In this document: piece by piece, positions 17,045 through 27,968 of the stretch | How positions within the stretch are numbered: position 1 is the stretch's first letter | Layout: the number at the start of each line of letters is the position of its first letter | Program-made: the position numbers and the translations under genes | The notes under the pieces: model-generated | Databases searched by the model: none | Told to the model about the DNA's origin: nothing | What the model saw: only the letters and a program-made list of their open reading frames with translations | DNA from: VAZQ01 sp963739175 | GTDB lineage: Bacteria > Pseudomonadota > Alphaproteobacteria > Rhizobiales > Xanthobacteraceae | Direction: 5' to 3' | Length of the DNA: 64,000 nt | Assembly (NCBI GenBank): GCA_963739175.1 | Contig: CAVTZH010000007.1 | Span: forward strand, 310,001-374,000

Positions 17045-17679
17045 GGGACCCGCTCAACGTCTACAACAGCTTCTTCATCCCGAGCGTCGAGGAGGTCACC
17101 GCGCGCGGTTCAATCCGCTACGACATCTTCTCGCGGCTGCTGAAGGAGCGCATCATCTTCATTCCGGGCCCGATCGACGACACGATGTCGACGCTGATCG
17201 TGGCGCAGCTTCTGTTCCTGGAAGCGGAAAACCCGAAAAAAGAGATCGCCATGTACATCAACTCGCCCGGCGGCGTCGTGACGTCGGGACTGGCGATCTA
17301 CGACACCATGCAGTTCATCCGCTCGCCGATCTCGACGCTGTGCGTCGGGCAGGCGGCATCGATGGGCTCGCTGTTGCTCGCCGCCGGAAAGGCCGGCATG
17401 CGGTTCGCGCTCCCCAATGCGCGGATCATGCTGCATCAGCCGTCCGGCGGGTTCCAAGGGCAGGCGACCGACATCATGCTGCACGCCCAGGAGATCCTGA
17501 ATATCAAGAAGCGGCTCAACGAGATCTACGTGAAGCACACCGGCCAGGCGCTCAAGAAAATCGAAGACGCGCTCGAGCGCGATTACTTCCTGACCGGCGA
17601 GATGGCGGTCGAATGGGGCGTCGTGGACAGGGTCCTCGACCGGCGGCCTGACGATCCGTCGGGGCTCAAGGTCGTCTGA
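17041..17679 (+). CDS. clpP: ATP-dependent Clp protease proteolytic subunit
   Basis: 212 residues. This serine protease forms a tetradecameric chamber and degrades substrates unfolded by ClpX or ClpA. The catalytic triad is visible: Ser107 in GQAASMGS, His132 in MLHQPSGG and Asp181 in ERDYFLTGEMA. The INSPGGVVTSGLAIYD block is intact. It is coupled by a four-base overlap to the upstream zinc-finger gene and lies 264 bp before clpX in the same direction. That gap holds an imperfect GGCGG/CCGCC hairpin after clpP and an AT-rich stretch near 17750-17780, a possible clpX promoter. Confidence 0.98.
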   Translation: MRDPLNVYNSFFIPSVEEVTARGSIRYDIFSRLLKERIIFIPGPIDDTMSTLIVAQLLFLEAENPKKEIAMYINSPGGVVTSGLAIYDTMQFIRSPISTLCVGQAASMGSLLLAAGKAGMRFALPNARIMLHQPSGGFQGQATDIMLHAQEILNIKKRLNEIYVKHTGQALKKIEDALERDYFLTGEMAVEWGVVDRVLDRRPDDPSGLKVV

Positions 17680-17943
17680 TACCGGTTCCGGACGGCCTTG
17701 GCGGTTCCCTGGCCACCCCAGGCGGCCGCCAAAAACCCGCCATGAGGCTGAATTTTCATCATTAATGAATTCTTGATTATCGCTGGGCTACCGTGCTTCG
17801 CTAGGAGTGAGATGGTCAGGATAAGGGCAAATTACCGAGAGCTGTGTGGCATCCGCGCTACGGACTCTTAGAGGAGCCCTTGTTATGCTTGGCGTGGATA
17901 AGACCGGCTCGCGGCCCCGGCGGCGCGCCGATGGAGACAGGGA

Positions 17944-19218
17944 ATGAGCAAAGTCGGCAGCGGCAATTCCAAGAACACGCTCTACTGTTCGTTCTGTGGC
18001 AAGAGCCAGCACGAGGTCCGCAAGCTGATTGCGGGACCGACGGTCTTCATCTGTGATGAATGCGTCGAACTGTGCATGGACATCATCCGCGAGGAGAACA
18101 AATCCTCGCTGGTGAAGTCGCGCGACGGCATCCCGACGCCGAAGGAGATCCGCAAGGTCCTCGACGACTACGTGATCGGCCAGGACTACGCCAAGAAGGT
18201 GCTCTCGGTCGCGGTCCATAACCACTACAAGCGGCTCAACCACCAGACCAAGCACAACGACGTTGAGCTGACGAAGTCGAACATCCTGCTCGTCGGGCCG
18301 ACCGGCTGCGGCAAGACGCTGCTCGCGCAGACTTTGGCGCGCATCCTCGATGTGCCCTTCACGATGGCCGACGCCACGACGCTGACCGAAGCCGGCTATG
18401 TCGGCGAGGACGTCGAGAACATCATCCTCAAGCTGCTCCAGTCCGCCGACTACAACGTCGAGCGCGCGCAGCGCGGCATCGTCTACATCGACGAGATCGA
18501 CAAGATCAGCCGCAAGTCCGACAACCCGTCGATCACGCGCGACGTGTCGGGCGAGGGCGTGCAGCAGGCGCTCCTGAAGATCATGGAAGGCACCGTCGCG
18601 TCGGTGCCGCCGCAGGGTGGCCGCAAGCACCCGCAGCAGGAGTTCCTGCAGGTCGACACCACCAATATCCTGTTCATCTGCGGCGGCTCGTTCGGCGGCC
18701 TCGAGAAGATCATCGAGCGGCGGCTGAACAAGAGCTCCATGGGCTTCTTCGGCGATCCGAAGGACCCGCAGGCGCCGAGCACCGGCGACATGTTCAAGGG
18801 CCTCCAGCCGGAGGACCTGTTGAAGTTCGGCCTGATCCCGGAATTCGTCGGCCGGCTGCCGGTCATCGCAACGCTGGAAGGCCTCGACAAGGGCGCGCTG
18901 ATTGAAATCCTGACCAAGCCGAAGAATGCGGTGGTCCGACAGTTCCAGCGGCTGTTCGAGATGGAGAATGTCGACCTCACCGTGCCGACCGAGGCGCTGA
19001 AGGCGATCGCCGACAAGGCGTTCGAGCGCAACACCGGCGCCCGCGGCCTGCGCTCGATCATGGAGCGGATCCTGCTCGACACCATGTTCGAGCTGCCCGG
19101 CCTGGAGGGCGTCGAGGAGGTCGTAATCTCGAAAGAGGTCGTCGAGGAGACCGCGCGGCCCCTCTACATCTACGCCGACCGGGCCGACCGGGCGAACGAC
19201 GCCTCCGCCAGCGCATGA
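17944..19218 (+). CDS. clpX: ATP-dependent Clp protease ATP-binding subunit ClpX
   Basis: 424 residues. The N-terminal zinc-binding domain (CSFCGKS, CDECVELC) lies at residues 15-44. Walker A GPTGCGKT is at 118-125, the pore loop GYVGED at 151-156, and Walker B VYIDEID near 180. The RKH loop (GGRKHP) and the sensor-2 region NTGARGLRSIME are present. It unfolds tagged proteins and feeds ClpP; in alphaproteobacteria it also drives cell-cycle proteolysis. The order clpP-clpX-lon is conserved. A 10-bp tandem repeat near 19174-19193 duplicates DRA in the C-terminal tail. Confidence 0.98.
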   Translation: MSKVGSGNSKNTLYCSFCGKSQHEVRKLIAGPTVFICDECVELCMDIIREENKSSLVKSRDGIPTPKEIRKVLDDYVIGQDYAKKVLSVAVHNHYKRLNHQTKHNDVELTKSNILLVGPTGCGKTLLAQTLARILDVPFTMADATTLTEAGYVGEDVENIILKLLQSADYNVERAQRGIVYIDEIDKISRKSDNPSITRDVSGEGVQQALLKIMEGTVASVPPQGGRKHPQQEFLQVDTTNILFICGGSFGGLEKIIERRLNKSSMGFFGDPKDPQAPSTGDMFKGLQPEDLLKFGLIPEFVGRLPVIATLEGLDKGALIEILTKPKNAVVRQFQRLFEMENVDLTVPTEALKAIADKAFERNTGARGLRSIMERILLDTMFELPGLEGVEEVVISKEVVEETARPLYIYADRADRANDASASA

Positions 19219-19319
19219 GCACGGGAATGACGCCACCAGCGTCATAGTCGCAATTCGTCGCCCGGAGCCGTCCCTGGGACGGTTTCCACGGTGTTGTTTG
19301 CCTTGAATTTCGGGCTTAC

Positions 19320-19348
19320 TTGACACCCCGCCCGGCCATCGCCACCTA
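19320..19348 (+). promoter_or_regulatory. Possible lon promoter
   Basis: A perfect -35 hexamer TTGACA (preceded by C, as in CTTGAC heat-shock -35 elements) is followed 17 bp later by CACCTA in CGCCACCTAAT. It lies about 190 bp before the lon ATG in the 315-bp clpX-lon gap. The -10 is weak, and sigma-32 versus housekeeping use cannot be decided by eye. The rest of the gap shows no other feature. Confidence 0.35.
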
Positions 19349-19533
19349 ATAAGGCCGATGAAATAGTACGAAGAATCGCATGCTTCCGGGGAGGGTTTCG
19401 TACCGACCCTCCGGCACACGGCATAACCCACTCACACGCGCCGTGTTCCTTCCCCGGCCCTCCCGGCACTCGACCGTAAATGCCGCAATCCGCGGGTTGC
19501 GGGCGAGGGGCACAACAACAAGGAACTTGGGCC

Positions 19534-21976
<2,443 letters not shown>

Positions 21977-21997
21977 CGCGGCAATACATCTGAAATC

Positions 21998-22032
21998 GAA
22001 CGGCGGCGCTGGCAACGGCGCCGCCGTTTTCT
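21998..22032 (+). terminator. Intrinsic terminator of lon
   Basis: 11-bp perfect stem AACGGCGGCGC / GCGCCGCCGTT with an 8-base loop, followed by TTCTT, 22 bp after the lon stop. Confidence 0.85.
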
Positions 22033-22094
22033 TGTCGTGTTCAAATAACCTTGCCAGGCACGCCTGTCGCACCAAAGCGCGCTATACTACGGCG

Positions 22095-22688
22095 ATGAGT
22101 GTCAACTCGCCCACGTTGGAGCCAACCACGACCGCCGCCGAAGGCTTGCCGCGGCGGCGCTTCACCGTGGACGAGCTCTATCGCATGACCGAGGCGGGCA
22201 TCTTGCATGAAAACGAGCGCATCGAATTGATCGGCGGTGAGCTCGTTCCGATGTCGCCGAGAGGCGTCCATCATGAGATTCTTAGATCTGTTCTCAACCT
22301 CCACTGGGCACGAGCACTCCCGCGCGACCTGTTGTTCGCTCCTCAGACGACGTTCCGGCTGAGCCTGGACACCTACCTCGAACCGGATTTTGTCTTTTAT
22401 CCCGAAGCGAGTGGATGGGATGGGCTGAACGCAGAGACCGCACGGCTTGTCGTTGAAGTCGCCAATTCGAGCCTGGGATACGATCTCGGCCGCAAAGCTG
22501 GGCTCTATGCCGGTTTCGGAATCACCGAGTTGTGGGTGATCGATGCCGTCAAGCTCAACACGCGCATCCACCGTGACCCTGGCCCGGACGGCTATCGTTC
22601 GGTTGCCGATTTTGCCCGGGACCAGCGGCTCGTACCGGGCGCGACACCGGCGCTTGCGGTGACGTTGGCCGAGCTTGACCTGCGTTAA
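22095..22688 (+). CDS. Uma2-family (PD-(D/E)XK fold) restriction-endonuclease-like protein
   Basis: 197 residues. The Uma2 pattern is clear: RFTVDELYRMTEAGIL, ERIELIGGELVPMSPRG, then YLEPDFVFYP and RLVVEVANSSLGYDLGRKAG, which place the Asp and Glu-x-Lys-like residues of the nuclease core. The final GITELWVIDAVKLNTRIHR strand is typical. The family is widespread and often horizontally mobile; its natural substrate is not established. It has its own terminator and begins the accessory block after lon. Confidence 0.85.
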   Translation: MSVNSPTLEPTTTAAEGLPRRRFTVDELYRMTEAGILHENERIELIGGELVPMSPRGVHHEILRSVLNLHWARALPRDLLFAPQTTFRLSLDTYLEPDFVFYPEASGWDGLNAETARLVVEVANSSLGYDLGRKAGLYAGFGITELWVIDAVKLNTRIHRDPGPDGYRSVADFARDQRLVPGATPALAVTLAELDLR

Positions 22689-22710
22689 GAGGCGCGCGGC
22701 AGCTTCTTCA

Positions 22711-22746
22711 CGGCGGCGCCGGCAATGGCGCCGCCGTTTGCGTTTT
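22711..22746 (+). terminator. Intrinsic terminator after Uma2 gene
   Basis: 10-bp perfect stem CGGCGGCGCC / GGCGCCGCCG with a 6-base loop, then TTTGCGTTTT. The design closely resembles the lon terminator 700 bp upstream. Confidence 0.75.
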
Positions 22747-22793
22747 GGGCGCGGCGGTCGCAATCTCCTGCCAACAAGACAGGGAGGAACGCC

Positions 22794-23771
22794 ATGGCAA
22801 GCATCGGCGTGCGCCGGCTTGCGGCCGCGGCTGCCGTCGCGCTGGCTTGGTTCGCCGGCGCCGCGCAGGCGCAGGATTTTCCCGCGCGGCCGATCACCAT
22901 CATCGTCGGCGTGGCGCCCGGCGGCATCACCGACGTTTCGACCCGCATCTATGCCGATGCGGTGATGAAGAGCACCGGCCAGAAGATCGTGGTCGAGAAC
23001 CGCCCGGTCGGCGGCGGTACGGTGGCGGCGGTGGCGGTGCAGAACGCGGCGCCCGACGGCTACACGCTCCTCACCATCACCGGCTCCGCCCATGCCGCGA
23101 TCCCGGCGATGCAGCCGGTCGGCTACGACCCGGTGAAGGGCTTCACGCCGGTGACGCTGTTGTTCCGGATGCCGGCGCTGCTGGTGGTGCCGCACGACAG
23201 CCCGGTGAAGACGGTCGCGGAGCTGTTGGAGCTCGGCCGCAAGCGGCCGGGCGGGCTGTCGTTCGGCTCCGCCGGCGTCGGCACGCCCGCGCATCTGATG
23301 GCGGCGCGGATCGGGCTCGGCACCAACACGCCGATCCAGTTCGTGCAGTACCGCGGCGGCGCGCCGCTGATGGCCGACCTGATCACCGGCCGCATCGACT
23401 TCGCGTTCGCGTCCTACACCTCGGCGCGCGCCAATATCGACGGCGGGAAGCTGCGCGCGCTCGCGGTCGACGCCGAGACGAGGCTGCCGGCGACGCCCGA
23501 CGTGCCGACCCTGATCGAAGTGGGGCTCGCGCGCGAGCGGATCGCCAACTGGTTCGGCCTGGTCGGCCCCGCCGGCATGCCCGCCGCGGTGGTCGGGAGG
23601 CTCAATGCGGAATTCCGCAAGGCCGCGCGCGACGAAGGCGTGATCAAGCGCATGACCGACAGCGGCACGCTGATCGCCACCACGACGCCGCAGGAGATGG
23701 CCGCCATGATGAGCGACGAAGCCAAGAACATGGCCGAGCTGGTGAAGGCGCTCGGGCTGCAGGTGAAATAG
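22794..23771 (+). CDS. Tripartite tricarboxylate (Bug/TctC) periplasmic binding protein
   Basis: 325 residues with signal peptide MASIGVRRLAAAAAVALAWF, cleaved near AQAQ. Bug motifs are FPARPITIIVGVAPGGITDV, VVENRPVGGGTVAAV, APDGYTLLTI, LSFGSAGVGTPAHLM and QYRGGAPLMADLITG. GGGAGG precedes the ATG by seven bases. It is sequence-divergent from the three Bug genes on the opposite strand nearby. No transporter membrane subunits are adjacent; the ligand is unknown. Its stop lies 6 bp from the convergent Bug gene. Confidence 0.88.
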   Translation: MASIGVRRLAAAAAVALAWFAGAAQAQDFPARPITIIVGVAPGGITDVSTRIYADAVMKSTGQKIVVENRPVGGGTVAAVAVQNAAPDGYTLLTITGSAHAAIPAMQPVGYDPVKGFTPVTLLFRMPALLVVPHDSPVKTVAELLELGRKRPGGLSFGSAGVGTPAHLMAARIGLGTNTPIQFVQYRGGAPLMADLITGRIDFAFASYTSARANIDGGKLRALAVDAETRLPATPDVPTLIEVGLARERIANWFGLVGPAGMPAAVVGRLNAEFRKAARDEGVIKRMTDSGTLIATTTPQEMAAMMSDEAKNMAELVKALGLQVK

Positions 23772-23777
23772 GTGCGG

Positions 23778-24752
23778 CTATTCCGGCTTGATCCCCGCTG
23801 CGGCGATCACCTGCCGCCAGCGCTCGGATTCCTTCTTCAGGAACGCCGCCGTCTCCGCGGGCGAGGAGCCGACCGGCGTGCTCGCCAGTGCGCGATAGCG
23901 CTCGACCACGTCGGGCAACTTGAGCGCCGCGGCGATCGACTGCGAAATCTTGGCGGCGACGTCGGGCGGCGTCTTCGGCGGCGCGACGATGGCGAACCAG
24001 CTGGTCGAATAGAAGCCGGGGAACATCTCCGCGATCGCGGGCACCTCCGGCAGTTCCGGGATGCGCGCCGCCCCGGCGACGGCCAGCGCCTTGACCTTGC
24101 CGTCACGCACCTGCGGCAGCGCGTTGGTGAGGTTGTCGAACATCATGTCGACATGGCCGCCGAGCAGGTCGGTCATCGCCGGCGCGAGACCCTTGTAGGG
24201 CACGTGCACGAAATCGATCTTGGCCGCGAGCTTGAGCATCTCGCCGGTCAGGTGCGGCGATGAGCCGATCCCGGCCGAGGCAAAGCTGATCTTCGTTCCT
24301 TTCGCCGAGGTCACGAGCTCCTTCAGCGAGGAGGCGCGGAACTTCGGATGCGCGACCAGCACCAGCGGCTGCGAGGCGATGATCGAGACCGGCGTGAAGG
24401 CGTTGGGGTCGAAGCCGAGCTTGGCGAAGAAATGCTGGCTGATCACCAGCGGACCCTGCGGCGTCGCGAGCAGGGTGTAGCCGTCGGGCTCGGAGCGCGC
24501 CACCACCTCGGCGCCGAGGTTTTGCGCGGCGCCCGGGCGGTGCTCGATGATCACCGGCTGGCCCCACCGCGCCGAGAGCTTGTCGGCGATGATCCGCGGG
24601 ATCGTATCGAGGTTGGCGCCCGGGGGTGCCGGCACGACGATCTTGACGGTGCGGCTCGGGTAGGGGGTCTGCGCCATCGCGACGCCCGGCGGTGCTGCCA
24701 GCAGCGCGGCGATGACGAAACCAGCTACGCAGGCTCTCCTGCCGGCGCTCAT
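23778..24752 (-). CDS. Bug/TctC periplasmic binding protein (paralogue of the 27969-28961 gene)
   Basis: 324 residues with a signal peptide ending near AMAQ. Motifs are YPSRTVKIVVPAPPGANLD, VIIEHRPGAAQNLGAEVV, EPDGYTLLATPQGPLVISQ, SFASAGIGSSPHLTGEMLK and VPYKGLAPAMTDLLGGHVD. It is strikingly similar to the Bug protein at 27969-28961 along its whole length, much more than to the other Bug proteins here. Its start overlaps the stop of the upstream Bug gene by four bases, so the two are co-translated. Confidence 0.9.
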   Translation of the reverse strand: MSAGRRACVAGFVIAALLAAPPGVAMAQTPYPSRTVKIVVPAPPGANLDTIPRIIADKLSARWGQPVIIEHRPGAAQNLGAEVVARSEPDGYTLLATPQGPLVISQHFFAKLGFDPNAFTPVSIIASQPLVLVAHPKFRASSLKELVTSAKGTKISFASAGIGSSPHLTGEMLKLAAKIDFVHVPYKGLAPAMTDLLGGHVDMMFDNLTNALPQVRDGKVKALAVAGAARIPELPEVPAIAEMFPGFYSTSWFAIVAPPKTPPDVAAKISQSIAAALKLPDVVERYRALASTPVGSSPAETAAFLKKESERWRQVIAAAGIKPE

Positions 24753-25735
24753 TTCTCGACCTTGATTCCGGTCGCAGCGATGAGCGCGCGGTAGAGCTCC
24801 AACTCCTTCTTGATGAGCGCGGCGGTCTCCGCCGGCGAGCCCCCGACCGGCGTGACGGTGAATTCGGATATCCGCTTGGCCACGTCCGGCTGCTTCATCG
24901 TCTCCGCGATCGCCTGCGATAGCCGCGTCGCGATCTCGGGCGGCGTCTTCGGCGGCGCCACCACGGCGAACCAGTCGGTGTGGACGATGCCCGGCAGGCT
25001 CTCGGCGATCGCCGGCACATTCGGCAGCTCGGGGATGCGCTTAGGTCCGGTCACAGCCAAGACCTTCACGCCGCCGCTGGCGATGTGCGGGAGCACGTTT
25101 CCGGGCGTATCGAAGATCGCCTCGATATGGCCGGCGAGCAGGTCGCGCATCGCCGGCGCGAGGCCGGGATAGGGGACGTGGATGAACTTGATGCCGGCCG
25201 CGGCCGCGAACCGTTCCATCTGCAGGTGCGGTGTCGAGCTGACACCGGGCGAGCCGAAGCTGATCTTGCCCGGGCTGGCCTTGGCGCGCGCGATGAAGTC
25301 CGCGAAGGTTTTGTCGGGCGCCTTCGCGTTCACCACCAGGATGAACGGAAACTGGATCAGCGTCGAAACCGGCACGAATGCCGTCGGATCGAAGCCGAGC
25401 TTCGGATAGACGTGCTGGCTGACCGAGAGCGGCCCCGGCGGCGAGACCAGCAGCGTGTAGCCGTCAGGCTCCGACTTGAACACCGCCTCGGTGCCGAGGT
25501 TCGACGCGGCGCCGGGACGGTTCTCGACGATCACCGGCTGGCTCCAGCGCGCCGAGAGCTTCTCGCCGATGATGCGCGGCATCGAGTCGAGCATGTTGCC
25601 GGGCGGCACCGGCACCACGAACTTGACCGCGCGGCGGGGGAAGTCGGTTTGCGCAATCGCCGCTGCAGGCGCCACGGCGGCGAGGGTGGCGGCGACAAAG
25701 GCCAGTCGCAACGCCGATCCTGCTACATCAGTCAT
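24749..25735 (-). CDS. Bug/TctC periplasmic binding protein
   Basis: 328 residues with signal peptide cleaved near AIAQ. Bug motifs are FPRRAVKFVVPVPPGNMLDS, VIVENRPGAASNLGTEAV, EPDGYTLLVSPPGPLSVSQ and VPYPGLAPAMRDLLAGHIE. It is the first gene of a two-gene Bug operon (four-base overlap with the next) and lies 12 bp downstream of the hydrolase-LuxR regulator gene on the same strand. The regulator and both binding proteins may therefore form one unit. Confidence 0.9.
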   Translation of the reverse strand: MTDVAGSALRLAFVAATLAAVAPAAAIAQTDFPRRAVKFVVPVPPGNMLDSMPRIIGEKLSARWSQPVIVENRPGAASNLGTEAVFKSEPDGYTLLVSPPGPLSVSQHVYPKLGFDPTAFVPVSTLIQFPFILVVNAKAPDKTFADFIARAKASPGKISFGSPGVSSTPHLQMERFAAAAGIKFIHVPYPGLAPAMRDLLAGHIEAIFDTPGNVLPHIASGGVKVLAVTGPKRIPELPNVPAIAESLPGIVHTDWFAVVAPPKTPPEIATRLSQAIAETMKQPDVAKRISEFTVTPVGGSPAETAALIKKELELYRALIAATGIKVEK

Positions 25736-25747
25736 AGAGCATCCTCT

Positions 25748-26839
25748 CTATCTTTCTGCTTTCTGTCCAAATCCGGCGTCGCGAGCCTGGACGATTACCT
25801 GCGCGCGGCTGCTGATACCGAGTTTGCTTAGGATCGCGGAGACGTGGTTGCGTGCCGTCCGGTTGCTGATACCGAGCCGCTCGGCAATGGTGGGATTGTC
25901 GAGGCCTTGTGCGACGAGTTCGAGAACCTCATTTTCGCGGGCAGAAAGTTCGTCCAGCGCGGCGGGAATATTGGCCGGCTGCCGCGCGGGCGCCGGCAGG
26001 AAGTCGTCAATGGCCTCGATCAGTTGCACCCAGGCCGGTTCGGTCGAGAGCAGAATATGGTTTCGGCTTTCAAGCGGCACGAACGTTGCCCCGGGAATTA
26101 GGGCGGCTACGGTGCGTCCCAGGTCGAACGGAATGATTGCATCGCCACGGGTATGCAACACAAGCGTCGGACAACGGATCTTGGGCAAGTACTCGTGAGG
26201 ATCGCTTCGCATGAACGCTCGAATCAAGCCAAGTGCGTTGGCCGGTGAGGTCGTCAGGCGCAGCAGGTCGTTGTACGAGCGGAATTGGTCGGGTGTCGCG
26301 TCCGGTATGTGAAGCGATGTAAAGAACTGGCCGTAACCCGGCGTTTCATTTGGCCAGCCTAATTCGTACACTTTGAGCCGCGCCTGCGCCTCGTCGCGTT
26401 GTGCGGGCGTCGGGTTACCTGCCATTTTGCCTCGGGCATAGCTGCCGTGCAGGATGAGCTGGCTGATTCGCTCCGAATGGCGGGCGGCGTAGATTGTAGA
26501 AATCGCGCCGCCGACCCCTCCCATGCCGAACAGAACGAAACGCTCGAATCCGGCGGCTGCGATCACCGCGTCCAGATCTTCGGCAAATTTCTCCAGGGAG
26601 AATTCGACTCCATCTCGGTCGGATAAGCCGCAGCCGCGCCAGTCGTAGCGCACGAGCGTGTTGCGCCGCGAAAACATGGACAGCCATGGTTGCCAAACCG
26701 GGCTCTCCCAATCGAATTTGAGATGGTGAACCCAATGCTGCACCCACACCAGCGGAGAACCGGCCCCGCTGGTCGCATAGGCAAGCCGCGTGCCGTCACG
26801 GCTTGCACAGAATTAAATCTGTTGGGCGGTATTTGACAT
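25748..26839 (-). CDS. Alpha/beta-hydrolase fused to LuxR-type HTH regulator; in-frame stop near the start
   Basis: An alpha/beta-hydrolase domain (WVQHWVHHLKFDWESP, then YDWRGCGLSDRD and VLFGMGGVGGAI at the nucleophile elbow, where the usual Ser is Met) is followed by a LuxR/FixJ HTH (LSARENEVLELVAQGLDNPT, RTARNHVSAILSKLGISSRA). The family usually starts with a segment like IRFCxSRDGVRIAYATSG. Here MSNTAQQI is followed by TAA (26813-26815, minus strand) and then in frame by FCASRDGTRLAYATSGAG. Either the sequence has a point error or the gene is truncated and must start inside, for example at GTG 26749. The last 60 bases encode the HTH tail. Confidence 0.75.
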
Positions 26840-26925
26840 CTGGACGCTCCGCGCAATGTTAGCGTGTCGCGCCGCTTTGAGCGAGGGTCATTCGATGTGC
26901 AGAGATGTTCGGCAGGTGACACGCG

Positions 26926-27963
26926 CTAGCCAGGCACCGCTTCCAGAACCGAGTATTCCAATGACGTCGGGATGACCTTGGTAAGGACAAACCCGGAGGA
27001 CGCAAGGAGCGTGCGAAATTCTGCTTCGGTCCGCTGGCATCCCCCTGTACCCAGCATCATCGTCAGGTCCGCCCAAGCGACGGCCCGGTGGTTCCAGGAC
27101 GACGCCTCCAGACGGTCCGGCATAATCCGTTCGACGAGCACCAACCGCCCGGTTAGCGGCATGGCGCTTCGGCAGTTGCGAAGGATGGCGGCGCTGCGTT
27201 CATCATTCCAGTCGTGGATGACGTTCTTGAGCAGATATGCGTCCGCCCCGCCGGGCACCGCGGCGAAGAAGTCGCCGGCGATGAAGTCGCAGCGTTCCAG
27301 CATGCCCTCCCTTGCGAGGTGAGCCTGCGCGCCCTCGATGGCGTGAGGCAGATCGTAGACCACGCCATGCAATCCCGGATGCGTTTCGAGCACGGCCGCT
27401 ATCAGCGCTCCGTGGCCGCCGCCGATGTCGATGACGCGCCGCATCCCGGCAAAGTCGTAGGCGCGCAGCAATTCACTGGCGATCAGGCGCGTCAGCTCGG
27501 TCATGGCGCCGTTAAAGATCGCTGCTGCGTTCGGATCGCATTCCAGATGTCCGAAGCCCTCGGTTCCGACCGCGAGCTTTCTCGCGCTTTCTCCTGTGGT
27601 GACGCTGTAAAGGAGATTTCCCCAGATCGGCCATTGGTACTTGCCGCACCACAGGATCCATGATCGCAGTGAGTCCGGAGCGTCCGAAAGCAGGAGCGAG
27701 CCCATCGGGCCCAGCGCAAACGACCCATCGTCCCGCTCGACACAGAGCTTGAGACTGATCAACGCTCGCAGAAGGCGGTGCAACGACGGAGCATGCGTGC
27801 CGGTGGCGCATGCGAGTTCGTCGACATTCCCGCATCCGCTTGCCAGCAGGTCTGTGATGTGAAGTTCGGCGGCGATACATATCGCCTGCGACATCAGGCC
27901 GTTGTGGACGAGACCCATAAGGTCGGACGCCGTTCCGAGGCGTTGTTGTGTGCCGCCGGCCAT
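26926..27963 (-). CDS. O-methyltransferase (COMT-like, class I SAM-dependent)
   Basis: 345 residues. An N-terminal dimerisation/winged-helix domain (LVHNGLMSQAICIAAELHI, LHRLLRALISLKL) is followed by a Rossmann methyltransferase core. The SAM-binding motif is VIDIGGGHGALIAAVL, then GVVYDLPHAIEGA, GDFFAAVPGGADAYLLKNVI and the catalytic His region VIHDWNDE. Such enzymes methylate hydroxyl groups of small aromatic or polyketide substrates; the substrate here is unknown. It starts 5 bp after the stop of the upstream Bug gene, an unusual pairing. Confidence 0.85.
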   Translation of the reverse strand: MAGGTQQRLGTASDLMGLVHNGLMSQAICIAAELHITDLLASGCGNVDELACATGTHAPSLHRLLRALISLKLCVERDDGSFALGPMGSLLLSDAPDSLRSWILWCGKYQWPIWGNLLYSVTTGESARKLAVGTEGFGHLECDPNAAAIFNGAMTELTRLIASELLRAYDFAGMRRVIDIGGGHGALIAAVLETHPGLHGVVYDLPHAIEGAQAHLAREGMLERCDFIAGDFFAAVPGGADAYLLKNVIHDWNDERSAAILRNCRSAMPLTGRLVLVERIMPDRLEASSWNHRAVAWADLTMMLGTGGCQRTEAEFRTLLASSGFVLTKVIPTSLEYSVLEAVPG

Positions 27964-27968
27964 CGCTG

